This document shows positions 45,490-55,672 of a stretch of 64,000 nt of DNA, in pieces; position 1 is the stretch's first letter; each line of letters opens with the position of its first letter. Both the position numbers and the translations under genes were made by a program. Origin of the DNA: Loripinus fragilis (lineage: Eukaryota > Mollusca > Bivalvia > Lucinida > Lucinidae); assembly GCA_964019695.1 (NCBI GenBank), contig OZ026520.1, forward strand, positions 90,896,913 through 90,960,912, written 5' to 3'. The notes under the pieces were generated by a model. The model saw only the letters and a program-made list of their open reading frames with translations. It did not search any database and had not been told where the DNA came from.

Positions 45490-46299
45490 CAAAGAAGGCT
45501 GGCAAAGCTCTATTGTTTTCGGCGTGTCCGTCCGTTAGTCTGTCCGTAGTTACCCTAACTTGGTCATTTTTCATTGGATCTTCCAAAGAGCTACGTGCGT
45601 AAAGGGGCTATCCCCCACCTATGAGACTAAAATGTAAAAAAAAAATGTATTTCACAAGTTTCTTCTTATTAGTTAATTAGACCAATAGCCCAAGTGTGAA
45701 AGTCTGGTATTGATTTGACTATTACCATTGCTATGGCAACAAAAATGGCCGCCAAAATAGGCTGAAAATGGAAAAGTGACCATTTTTCAGCAAATATGAG
45801 ACATTTGACAGACAAATTAACATACAGCAAAAGCAAATCCAAAAAGATATTTTAACAGATGATTACAATGACCATGACACACAACATATTATTTAGCTGT
45901 GCTGATATTTAGTCACATGGGTATTGAGTGAGAGTGTGATCGATGGGCATAGTTGTCATACAGCTAAACATTTTGGTGTCAAAGCTTAAGAAAACCAAGA
46001 CAAAGTTCCTACGTTGTACTGGTTACCTAAACTCCATAAAAACCTATAAAGCAAGATGTATTGCTAATTCTAGTTCTTGTACTACAACATAACTATCTAA
46101 ATTGTTAACCTCATGTCTTACAGCTGTTAAAACATGTTATCAAGTACTGTGAAAAGGTATATGAGAGATCCGGTAAAAACCTATTTTGGTCTATTAAAAA
46201 TCCAGGCGAAATTTTAGATAACCTTTAAGCTAGAGATTTCAATGCGACTGTTTTTACTTGTGATTTTTCTACTCATTACACTATTTTCCCTTTGCCTCG
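45490..46299. other. No gene recognised
   Basis: ATTGCTATGGCAACAAAAAT at about 45728 resembles CATGGTTTCCATGGCAACCT in the 48-kb repeats. Otherwise nothing. Confidence 0.4.
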
Positions 46300-46720
46300 G
46301 TTACATTTGCCTTACGACGAGTATACGATGCCCGTACGATGTCCAAACAACCGTTTCCGTGCTGCCTCCGCAGGGAGACCTTGCGATCATCGTACGGATT
46401 TACTGGCATCGTGGCCTCTACGATTTTGTTTAACTCCACACAATGACTTTGAAAAAAACGTAAGCCCGTAGACGCATCGCAGTGACATCGTACGATCCCC
46501 ATACGGGCACGGCACGGTGATCGTGAGGACAACGCAGGGTTTTAGATTGTCATTTTGGCCCAAAAATGATCGTAGACTCTTTCGATAGTCGTAGGGAGCC
46601 CGCAAGGTCGCCGCACGATGTCCTTGCAGGGCCCATAAAATCGTACGGACATCGGACGATCATCCTGCGGTAACCCCAAGGTGATTGCACAATGATCGTA
46701 CGGGCGCCTTGCGACGTGTC
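46300..46720. repeat. CpG-rich segment built from iterated CGTACGATC words
   Basis: CGTACG, ATCGTACGG, CGATGTCC and the GCAAGGTCG-type words recur on both strands across 420 bp, in sharp contrast to the AT-rich flanks. A loose dyad joins GATGCCCGTACGATG (46328) and ATGATCGTACGGGCGCC (46691). A short piece of the same style lies at 47455-47515. The open frames on both strands reflect base composition. Confidence 0.55.
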
Positions 46721-47529
46721 AACAATTTCTAGACGGGTATTATAAAGCTGTTTGTTTCATTTCAATATTTGTCATCAGGCAATGTATCTAATACCACCAC
46801 TCAGAGACCCAGTTCAGTTTGCTGGTGGTAGCAGTCTAATCACGGCCCATAGAGTATGCTTCCATGTGGGTCTCGTCGTGAGAACAAGTGACTAGTTCGA
46901 AAATTGAAATTTGAATGTATGAATGTTCTACAAAATGTATTTTACTGAAAAAGAATGGCAAATGTGCTGACCAGGCCTGGTGGAAGAAAGCGCATTCTGG
47001 TCAGTACCTTTGCTATTCGCATGCAAGGACGTCATTTTTGCTTATGACGAAAATTTTATGAGCTGCTAGCCTTCGAGTGCCTTTGGGTGATTAAACTGAA
47101 CAAAACCATAATAAGCGTTTTAGTCTACGCTGAATCTACGAGACGATACAATTTAAGCACCTTTATATTTTCAATTAAAGTGATACTTTTCGAATTATAA
47201 AAGTGAAATGTAAAAAAAAAGGTTGATGTAATATTCTGTGACTTAAATTTTATGAAAACTGCAAAACTTAAAAAATGATATTACAATATACACAAACGTA
47301 TCACGCTGTTCCATACCCTGGGACCAAGTTCAACTAAAAACACTAGCCTCTTCATAGCACGATTTTGTGATCACATGACTTTGAAACACAGTTCAAATGG
47401 AATCCAAAAATTGAACATGTATGGCCGTTTAAATACATGCACATAATTACACGACAATTGCACAGTCAGCGTACCGACTCCTTGCGACTTCCGCAAGGTC
47501 ATCGTACTACCCCGGCATCCAATTTAGGT

Positions 47530-48570
47530 TACCTTGCACCCCCCAGGACAATTTTTCACGGGTGTCAAATTGTTCATTGGTACCCCCTGGATGGGAAACG
47601 AAGGTGTCCTAAAAAAATGGTTTGGGCTATGTGAAATTGCATGGTTTCTATGGCGACCCATAGCGAATTTGAGAAGGGGTGTCTGCCGACAAAATTACTC
47701 ATATCTCAGCTGTTACCTATCCTAGACTACTAAACTTAATACCAAATTAAAGCTTCGACATAGGCCTATTATCTCCTTGTTGCTTATGCAAATTATCTAA
47801 TTTGCATATTCATAAATATTTATGAAAACATTAAAAATGTGGTTCACGAATGGGGGTATACGTACAAGATCAATAATATCTCAGCTGATTTTAGTCGTAG
47901 ATTACTAAAATTTGTACTAAAATAAAGCTAAGACATAGGCCTTTTATTCCATGGTCAAATATGCAACGTATCATAATTGCATAATTTGCAATTTATGAAT
48001 ATTAATACATACGCTAAAAAATAAGGGAAAATCAATACAAATATAAATAGGCTGATTTCATTCCAATATTGTCATTGTTGCATGTTTTAATATAATCAAT
48101 GTTACAATTGGACAGGTCCAATCATCCAGTGGTCCTATATGAATATTATCTCATTTGAATATTCATAAAAATGCATGAAAACTTATAAAAAATGAGGGAA
48201 AATCACGTAAAAACTATAAGCCTAGGGGAGGGGTTAAGGTACGATCTATCCTGCACTCCTAGGGCCTTTTAAATTCATGCCAAATAGTTCAGTGGGACCC
48301 TCATAATGTGAAACGAAGTTCTTCTCAAAAGAAATTTGGCATGGGCTACGAGAAAATGCATGGTTTCCATGGCAACCTCTAAGATTCTCGAGATTGGGGG
48401 GTAGGCCTACAAATTCAATCATATCTAGAGTTCTACTTATCCTAGAACACTAAAATTGGTGTCAAATTAAAGCTTAGACACATGTCTATTTTCCTGTGGT
48501 CAGATTCGTAAATAATCTAATTTGCATATTTATAAAATATTAATGAAAACCTACAAAAATGAAGTAAAAT
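47530..48570 (+). repeat. Degenerate tandem repeat, three to four units
   Basis: The units near 47540 and 48225 share GTCAAAT.GTTC..TGG.ACCCT, GGGCTA.G.GAAA.TGCATGG, TTTC.ATGGC.ACC, a TATCCTAGA.ACTAAA stretch and TCTAATTTGCATAT. Partial units lie at 47850-48080 and 48090-48200. No frame. Confidence 0.6.
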
Positions 48571-48879
48571 CATAAAAAAACAACATAAATGAACATATTT
48601 CAGCACAAAAAACATCATCAAACCACTACATCCAGATATTTGGACGATATTTTAAACATTAATAATGTCAATTTTCATATATGAATTACTTTTTTTAAAC
48701 TCTCGCCTAAGTTTGAATATGGATTTTGTCCAATGAAAGATGATTATGATGGCTGCCAAAATAGTCGCCTCTTGTGGTTAGTTAATTTGTACCAATGCAC
48801 ACTCTAATTTTGTTATTTATCACCAAATTATTCCAAATTTCAAGACAATGCACTTAGCTAGCCCAACTCTTATCCCTTC

Positions 48880-49849
48880 AAAAAATAGAATACCTTTTCC
48901 TGGTCACCCAATTACTCGTTTACTGCCTCTATGACGCCTTCATTGCCTCCATATTGTGTACCACGAAGATGGGATTTCAGTATTGGGAACAGATAAAAGT
49001 CAGAAGGAGTCATATCATGAGAATATGAGGGATTAGGTCGCAGTAGTCGTGGCAACTTGTGACGTGAGGGCAGGAGCGTTGTGCTGTAAGAGCAGAACAC
49101 CGCGAGTCAGTTTCCCTCTCCTCTTTTTGCGATTTCCTGTCTTAGCCGCCTTAATTGGCCTGCATGATATGCAACGTTTATTGTGCGACCTTGCTCAAGA
49201 TAATCAATCATGATCACCTTTGACTATCCCAAAAGATTGAGGCCATCTCCTTCCCTGCTGAATGAGCCATCTTAAATTTCTTAGGAGGTGTGAGCAAGGG
49301 TGTTTCTATTGTTTGCTCTGCATTTTTGACTCTGAGTTAAAAAAGTGAACCCATGCCTCATCTTGGGATACAACTCCTTCCATAAAATCGCCGGGATCAT
49401 TTTCAAAGCGAGACAGGAGATACCTAGAAATATTGAGCCGAGTATTTTTTCTGATCATTGATCAACATTTACGGCACCCACCTTGCTGAAACCTTTGGCA
49501 TACCTAAGATGTCAGTTAAAATTGATTTTACTGCTCCAAAACTTACTTAAAATAGATGTTCACTTCTCTAGCTATGCTTCGCAGCTCTAGCCTCCTATCA
49601 CAAATAACCAGGGAGTGCACGACCTTGTCAAATTCATCAGTGGTGGCATCTTTGGGGCTGCAAGACCGTCCATCATCTTCAATGCTCTTTCCCCCCACTC
49701 TTTAACTCTGCTGCCCATTTTCACTGTGCTACAAGAAGCAGATTCCTTCCCAAGGGTTTTATTTTAATGAAGTCTTCATGAATTCCCTTGGAGGGCATTC
49801 CTTTCTTACAGATGTACTTGATAGCAGCTCTGATTTCAAGTTTCTCCAT
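48880..49849 (-). pseudogene. Mariner transposase pseudogene
   Basis: The minus-strand translation starts MEKLEIRAAIKYICKKGMPS at 49849, matching the N-terminal helix-turn-helix of mariner transposases. It continues in shifted frames with VSQDE.WVHF, PPKKFKMAHSAGKEMASIFW, INVAYHAGQLRRLRQEI and, near the end, YSHDMTPSDFYLFPILKSHL. The first catalytic Asp lies in SQDE. The second, normally in QDNAPAH, is a His here (QHNAPA), and the third (TPSD) is kept. Stops and frameshifts are frequent. A possible 5' terminal repeat is TTTTTTATCACACCTTGTA near 50015-50034; no partner was found on the other side. It is not functional. Confidence 0.85.
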
Positions 49850-50114
49850 TTTGCAAAAGTATCGCACCATCCTCTCTTAAAAGTGCTCTATATAAGCAAC
49901 CAAGCATTTCCACATGCTTTCACACTCCCAATGTCCTTCAAATAGATTAAATGACCGACTGACTAAGGTTTTAATTCAATGAATATTACAGAAGCATATT
50001 GGGGCGAGAACTTTTTTTATCACACCTTGTACATCTTATAAACTACACAATTGGACAAACGAGAATCAAAATGTCCTCATTTGGTGACTAAAATATGCAA
50101 GCTGTGCCAAATAG

Positions 50115-50162
50115 ATCCCTGATTTGGGTCAAAAATTGTTAACTTTCCCAAATCAGGGACAT
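50115..50162. repeat. Hairpin ATCCCTGATTTGGG
   Basis: Pairs with CCCAAATCAGGGACA over a loop of about 20 bases. Confidence 0.75.
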
Positions 50163-50293
50163 GACTAAATTTTCTGGCAAACAAGAAAATCAATCAATTT
50201 CAGTGATCAACAACCTTTTTTCCAGATCATTTATAAAAATGAACGGTAAAACCTTAGATTTTTATATACTAAAGGGGTTAGATTAATGATTTG

Positions 50294-50521
50294 TGGCGGT
50301 GCTTCTTTTGTGGATCATTTACGCTAGTTCTGTCTTGTGTTTGCTATGATTTCATGCGTCTGTCTATTAATGCCTTGTGGTCACCTGCTGGGAAAGGGCT
50401 GACATCTTGGCTCTTGTTTGTGATGTCTTATTGTGAAGTTGTCACTTTCCCATGGGTATCCTGGGTCAAGTGTGGTGCTTGATTGAATTAATTTCTGACC
50501 GTTTCCCTCTTTCTTACTTTT
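50294..50521 (-). mobile_element. Rep-4 element, copy 7
   Basis: TGGCGGTGCTTCTTTTGTGG, GTGGTCACCTGCTGGGAAAG, TGTCACTTTCCCATGGGTAT, ending CCTCTTTCTTACTTT. The plus-strand open frames crossing it are artefacts. Confidence 0.8.
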
Positions 50522-50997
50522 ATATGCTTGGATTAAATATCTTCTTGCCTACTGCATTTTTAAAAACATACCCCGAAATGGCCTGGGGTACAAATTTCCT
50601 TATATCCTTATATGGGAACAAATTGCGACAGGTAGAAAGGGATTTCCCCTTCCGCATAACGGGGCAGTTTACTAAACAATTTTATAACATGCGATAAGCA
50701 TTTAGTCATCTCGTGCGAAGGCCCAACTCTTTTGCGAAATCTTAAAAGCCTTGTCATCTTAAATCACTAACCTGATGGTACTATTACCGGTCCAGCGGAA
50801 CTGGTGTCACCATGCATCCTGTTAAATGAAATGGACATGACCTTCTGTAGAATTTTTTACCAATTACACAACAGCGAAACATGACCGGCCAATCTTACTG
50901 TAAAAAAGCAAACTCATTAGATATTGGCACTTGCCGCATTTCGCATTTACGAGCAGGGAAGGCATCCGCACAGTCTTGCCAGATCCGTAGCGCTTTT
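50522..50997. other. No gene recognised
   Basis: Nothing supported. Confidence 0.4.
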
Positions 50998-51329
50998 CAC
51001 ACACACACACACACACCATGCGCGGATCCAGAGGGGGGAACAGGGATTCCAGACCCTCCCCCCCCCCCCCTGAAAAATCACCAAAATATAGGGTTTCCTA
51101 GCAATACTCCATGGTCTGGATCCCTTAAAATTTACAAAGCTACCAAGCCAGCATTCAATGTTGGGCCATCATCGCCACGTTAGCGAAACGCCATTTAAAT
51201 GGCGTTTCGCTGGCGGGTTGATAATTGCCTGCTTATAGTGGTATGTGGATCCTCTCTCTCCCCTTCATCAACTAAAAAAACTTTGTCAAAGTTGGACCCC
51301 CTCTGACAAAACTTTCTTAATCCGCGCAT

Positions 51330-51381
<52 letters not shown>
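50998..51381. repeat. CA microsatellite split by Rep-7
   Basis: (CA)n runs at 50998-51016 and 51329-51381 immediately flank the Rep-7 copy. Confidence 0.9.
51017..51330 (+). mobile_element. Rep-7 element, complete reference copy, inserted in a CA repeat
   Basis: CATGCGCGGATCCAG at left and TTAATCCGCGCATG at right are inverted ends. The interior has a C run and a GCGAAACGCCATTT/AAATGGCGTTTCGC palindrome at 51183-51210. Length 314 bp, no frame. Confidence 0.9.
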
Positions 51382-51382
<1 letters not shown>

Positions 51383-51534
51383 GAAGTAACACAAACACAG
51401 GTGAAACATTAGGTCTCTTGCCTAATCGGATAACTGTTCATACGTGTTTGAATAATGAGTTCACGTAAATGCGATAAGTACAAAAATGTACATGTGCCAA
51501 CTCCTAATTCATGAATCGTTGTCTACGTCCGTAT

Positions 51535-51612
51535 GCTTTGTATGCGAGTCACAAAGGCTCTGCTGAGACTTGTATTAGCGCAGGCTAGTCAGAGCCCTCG
51601 CTGTTCGCGTAT
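51535..51612. repeat. Imperfect hairpin TGCGAGTCACAAAGGCTCTG
   Basis: Pairs with CAGAGCCCTCGCTGTTCGC around GTATTAGCGCAGGCTAG. A member of the GCGAGCAGCGAAGGCTCTG hairpin type. Confidence 0.55.
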
Positions 51613-51769
51613 GTGATCAGTTGAACCGGCGTTTATTATGTATCTAGTCTAAATTCCAAGACGTGTCTCTAATCAATGTATTTATTGGAAATGTCAACAA
51701 ATCGTTCTAATTGTCCGCAACAGTGTAAATATCCAAGCAATATAAAAGTTTAAGAAGGAGGCCGTTGTG

Positions 51770-52590
51770 ACATAAAACTGTTCAATGCATGCACCAGGCA
51801 GTCGAAGGAGGCTACTATGACATAAAATAGTTCACTGTCATTCTATTACAGGCACCAGGCAGTCGAGCTGCATTTATACAAGAAGCCTCACTGTTACATA
51901 TAATATATAGTTCACTGTTGTTCTATTACATGTATCAGACAGTCGAAATGCATTTATACAAGGAGCCCCACTGTGACATAAAATAGTTCATATGTACATG
52001 ACCTGCATTTATACAAGGAGCCCCACTATGACATAAAATAGTTCACTGTTGTTCTATTACTTGTACCAGACAGTCGAAATGCATTTATACAAGAAGCCTC
52101 ACTGTTACATAAAATAGTTCACTGTCATTCTATTACCAGACAGTCGAAATGCATTTATACAAGGAGCCCCACTGTGACATAAAAAAGTTCACATGTACAT
52201 GACCTGCATTTATACAAGGAGCCTCACTATGACATAAAATAGTTCACTGTTGTTCTATTGCATGTACCAGACAGTCGAAAAGCATTTATACAAGAAGCCT
52301 CACTGTTACATAAAATAGTTCACTGTCATTCTATTACCAGACAGTCGACCTGCATTTATACAAGGAGCCCCACTATGACATAAAATAGTTCACTGTCATT
52401 CTATTACATGCACCAGACAGTCGAACTGCATTTATACAAGGAACCCAACTGTAACATAGAATAGTTCAGTGTCATTCTATTACATGCACCAGACAATTGA
52501 AATGCATTTTTACAAGGAGTCCCACTGTGACATAAAATAGTTCAGTGTCATTCAATTACATGCATTTGGCGGTCGATTGCATTTATGCCC
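51770..52590 (+). repeat. Satellite array with a 201-bp higher-order period
   Basis: Basic unit of about 76 bp: GCATTTATACAAGGAGCCCC, ACTGTGACATAAAATAGTTC, ACTGTCATTCTATTACATGC, ACCAGACAGTCGAA. The anchor CATTTATACA occurs at 51871, 51951, 52005, 52082, 52152, 52207, 52283, 52353 and 52429. Spacings are 54/77/70 then 55/76/70, so the three-unit block repeats every 201 bp. Downstream units are plain 76-mers. Confidence 0.9.
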
Positions 52591-52599
52591 TTTGAATAG

Positions 52600-52910
52600 T
52601 ACATGTATAGCAGAGCAAGGCGTCTGATCTGGCTCTGCACTATTTGCTGACTGAGTGTGTTTTAAATTTGAATGAAATTGAAATTATTACTCAACAACCC
52701 ATTTTCCAAATGGATTCGTCTAATAGATTATGGCGGCATATTCCATTTGGCATACATGGGTTAATGTACTAATTGAGTTTAGTTGCTTACTTCAATTGGA
52801 TGCTGGACAAAATATAATAAAAAAAAATGCATTTCAATTGACGAATATGGTTTTGACAATAACAAGCAGTGCAGACTCCTAATGATGTTTTCTCGATTTG
52901 TTGCAGCCCA
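52600..52910. other. No gene recognised
   Basis: A partial Rep-6-like text, GGCGTCTGATCTGGCTCTGC, lies at 52620. Nothing else. Confidence 0.4.
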
Positions 52911-52913
52911 CCA

Positions 52914-53140
52914 GGGTGGATCCAGGATTTCAGGATAGGGGGTTCATATGTATAAATGGGTGTGGGTTCGCTTTGCTGATTTTATCTCGTTTTTTCATAA
53001 TTATCCCATGAAAATGAAATAACTTGGTCTCATTGAGACCAAATTATTTATTTTCATAGGATATTTAAAAATGGTGGTGGAGTTGGGGCAGGGAGGTGGT
53101 TTGAGCGAGCCCCCTGAACCCCCTCTGGATCCACCACTGC
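52914..53140 (+). mobile_element. Rep-8 element, complete copy
   Basis: Inverted ends GGTGGATCCAGG and CTGGATCCACCACTG. The central TTGGTCTCATTGAGACCAAA palindrome sits within ATGAAAATGAAAT/ATTTATTTTCAT arms. Length about 227 bp. Confidence 0.8.
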
Positions 53141-53242
53141 TCAGGTTCATGCTTTGGCTGTTTCTTAGTTGTCATTGCTTCCTCTATAATTGCAAGGCGG
53201 TGGGTTAGGCCTGAGTCTCAATGACGACCCTACATGTAACCG

Positions 53243-53533
53243 TGCGCGGATCCAGAACGTTTTGACAGAGGGGGTGCAACTTTGACAACGGTTCTTTTAT
53301 TCTAGGTGATGAGGGGAGAGATTATCCACATACCACTAAAAGCGGACCGTCATCGACCCGCTAACGAAACGGCGTTTCGCACATGGCGTTTCGCTGGCGT
53401 GCCGATGATGGCGCAGCATTGAATGCTGACGTAGCTAGCATCTTTGTAATTTTCCAGGGGATCCGGACCAGTATTGGGGGGGGGGGGGGGGGGTCCGGAA
53501 CCCCTGTGCCCCCCCCCCCCTCCACTGGATCCG
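53243..53533 (-). mobile_element. Rep-7 element, minus orientation
   Basis: GTGCGCGGATCCAGAACGTT to TCCACTGGATCCGC. It includes an 18-20-base G run and a 13-14-base C run, and the ACGAAACGGCGTTTCG palindrome. The glycine-rich open frames over it are artefacts of the G/C runs. Confidence 0.85.
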
Positions 53534-53685
53534 CCAGTGACCTCGACAAGAAAACCCTGTCTTCAGGGTTAGCGACCAAGTATCAACATAGCCGTTCTGA
53601 AATAGGTTCCGTACGAAAGCGGGTTCTACATGTAATATATTTTAACACCATCGAGCCACAGGTATGCAAAACGGTGACTAGGCTT

Positions 53686-53742
53686 TAGGTGTGGTACTTG
53701 ATTGTATCGATTCCTGATCTTTGCACCCTTACTTACTTTTAC
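53686..53742 (-). mobile_element. Rep-4 fragment
   Basis: GGTGTGGTACTTGATTGTAT..CCTGATCTTTGCACCCTTAC..TTACTTTTAC: only the AAGTAAG end of the family. Confidence 0.8.
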
Positions 53743-53789
53743 AAAAAAAAATCTTAGCAAGCCTAATCACCGTTTTTGATCATGTTAAA

Positions 53790-54150
53790 ATGTATAAGTA
53801 CGCAAAATTTGATTAAAACAGACCATGCTGTTTAAGAGTTATGAGCAGTTTCACACACTGAAAAGACCTCGACCGGCCAAAATGATGCCCGGCATTCCCT
53901 CGCCACCGTTTTTGCATACCAATGCCTGGACAAAATTAAATAAGAATGCAAAATTTGTAAGGTTTAAGAGTTATGAGGATTTTCACTAACTGGCTGGACA
54001 ATCGCTCAGCAAACCCATGTCTTATCAAAAAAATGTGGGTTGGCATGCAAGCAGCTAGAGAATGTTGACATGCGTATGTATGTAAAATGTGATAAAAATA
54101 TACCTTGTGGTTCAAGAGCTATGAACAATTTCAATGGACTCACATAGTGA
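53790..54150 (+). repeat. Degenerate three-unit repeat, unit about 145 bp
   Basis: Each unit has GCAAAATTTG/GTAAAATGTG, GATTAAAACAGACCATG-like, then GTTTAAGAGTTATGAGCAGT or similar and TTTCA. Unit starts are about 53793, 53945 and 54076. Confidence 0.65.
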
Positions 54151-54192
54151 TTATAGTGCAGAATCAAGGGTCGTTCAGTACAATTCCCACAT

Positions 54193-54243
54193 GCGCGGAT
54201 CCAGAAACTGTCTGTCAGAGGGGGTCAAATTTGATGATGCCAT
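54193..54243 (-). mobile_element. Rep-7 fragment
   Basis: CATGCGCGGATCCAGAAACT, GTCAGAGGGGGTCAAATTTG, then unrelated sequence. Confidence 0.75.
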
Positions 54244-54315
54244 TTAAATGTCAAGCCTAATCAGGATCCAAACTGTTAGCGGACTTTCGGGAGGTGACAT
54301 TCATAAGCTTACGCT

Positions 54316-54754
54316 TAAACCCCCATTCCACTGGACGGCGATTCCTCTACGCTCATTGCGATCTAGCATTTTCTCTAAAATTATTCCAAATTGCCGCGGA
54401 AGCGTAGACAGCCACACGATTTGGGGACTTAACGATTCCGGTACGCTTCCACTACGCTTCTACTACGCTCCCGCTACGCTGCTGCTACGAATCCAATACG
54501 ACAATGAAGATCTGACTACGCTTAGTCTACGCTGATGGCGATGTAGCTGCGACCTTGCTACGACCTTTGGGATGGAGCTACACTTTCGTTGCGCTTTTGT
54601 ATCCTTTCTACATAGAATCTGAAATTCCGATACGCTTTTACTACGACCTGGGCGCTTCTACTGCGCTCTTGCCGTTTCTACTACGGTTCGTGTCATTTTG
54701 ACCAAAATTTCGAATCGTAGCGGAATCGCCGTCCAGTGGAATGGGGGGGGGTTA
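54316..54754. mobile_element. Inverted-repeat element filled with CTACGCT words
   Basis: CCCCCATTCCACTGGACGGC at left and GCCGTCCAGTGGAATGGGGG at right are perfect inverted ends, continuing with GATTCC/GGAATC. The interior repeats CTACGCT, CTACGA and related words more than fifteen times. No transposase. The 95-codon frame at 54248-54535 reflects the repeated words. Confidence 0.8.
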
Positions 54755-55228
54755 CTGTCAAATCCCTTTCATTCAATTGTTCTGTTAAATTAGTTGTGCT
54801 TTGCTTATTGTATAAGACAGAATGAACAAAACATGTTTAAACCAAACTGTTTGCAAGGATTATCATGTCTGTTGTCTGTTGGTCTTGTTGTTGTCGGTTC
54901 AATGTAGGGCTGGTGTCCTTGCCAGCATCTAGAAATCAGCCTCTCATCAATGCCTTTACACAAACTGTTAGACCAATTTACGAACTGACGAAGTTGAATT
55001 AAATTCTAAACAACAAGGTATACCGTAAGAAAGCTGTGTGCAATGAAGAGGACTTATTTTTTTCAAGCTAAGGAGCATGATGTTTGACGTTTGTTCTTTT
55101 TTGATTTTTAAATATTTTAATGGGTTGAAATACGATAATCGAAAAATAATTCAAATGTGTTATAAATTATGCCTTTTAATGGAGAAGACTTTTGTGTTGC
55201 TGTTGGTACTGCTGATAAGTGAAATCAT
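54755..55228. other. No gene recognised
   Basis: Nothing supported. Confidence 0.4.
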
Positions 55229-55672
55229 TAAGCGCCAAGAAAAGAATGCATCTGAAAATGTCGTCTGCTGAAGTCGTCTGCTGCAAATAATTGCCAAACA
55301 TTACTGAAAAAATTACGTATAGAAGCAAACAGCGTGGACCCAGAACACACTGCTCCTATAGAAGCAGTCTGATCTGGGTCCACACTGTTTGCCATAGAGG
55401 CTTCTTACATATTTCAGCAGACGAGAAAAGCAGACGATTTTGTTGCGATTGGCGCGTTGCATTTGAAAATGTCGTCTGATGAAGTCGTCTGCTGCAAAAA
55501 TCGCCTTACATTACTGACGAATTAAGTATAGAAGCGAACAGCGTGGACCCAGAACAGACTACTCCTATATGAGCAGTCTGATCTGGGTCCACACTGTTTG
55601 CCATACAGGCTTCTTAAATATTTCAGCAGACGAGAAAAGCAGACGACTTTGTCGCGATTGGCGCATTAAGGG
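55229..55672. repeat. Tandem pair of Rep-6 hairpins with extended arms (loci 4 and 5)
   Basis: Two units about 220 bp apart. Each has AAAATGTCGTCTGCTGAAGT at left and TTTCAGCAGACGAGAAAAGC with GCGATTGGCGC at right. The inner bases are AACAGCGTGGACCCAGAAC and GATCTGGGTCCACACTGTTT (55325-55392 and 55534-55612). Tips are CTGCTCCTATAG-type. Confidence 0.85.

Noticed and set aside
51770..52590. CRISPR-like array
   Set aside because: The whole unit is repeated, with no unique spacers, in eukaryotic sequence; it is a satellite.
53361..53688. Gly- and Pro-rich open frames on both strands
   Set aside because: They come from the G and C runs of a Rep-7 element.
54248..54535. 95-codon plus frame
   Set aside because: It mostly translates the repeated CTACGCT words of an inverted-repeat element.
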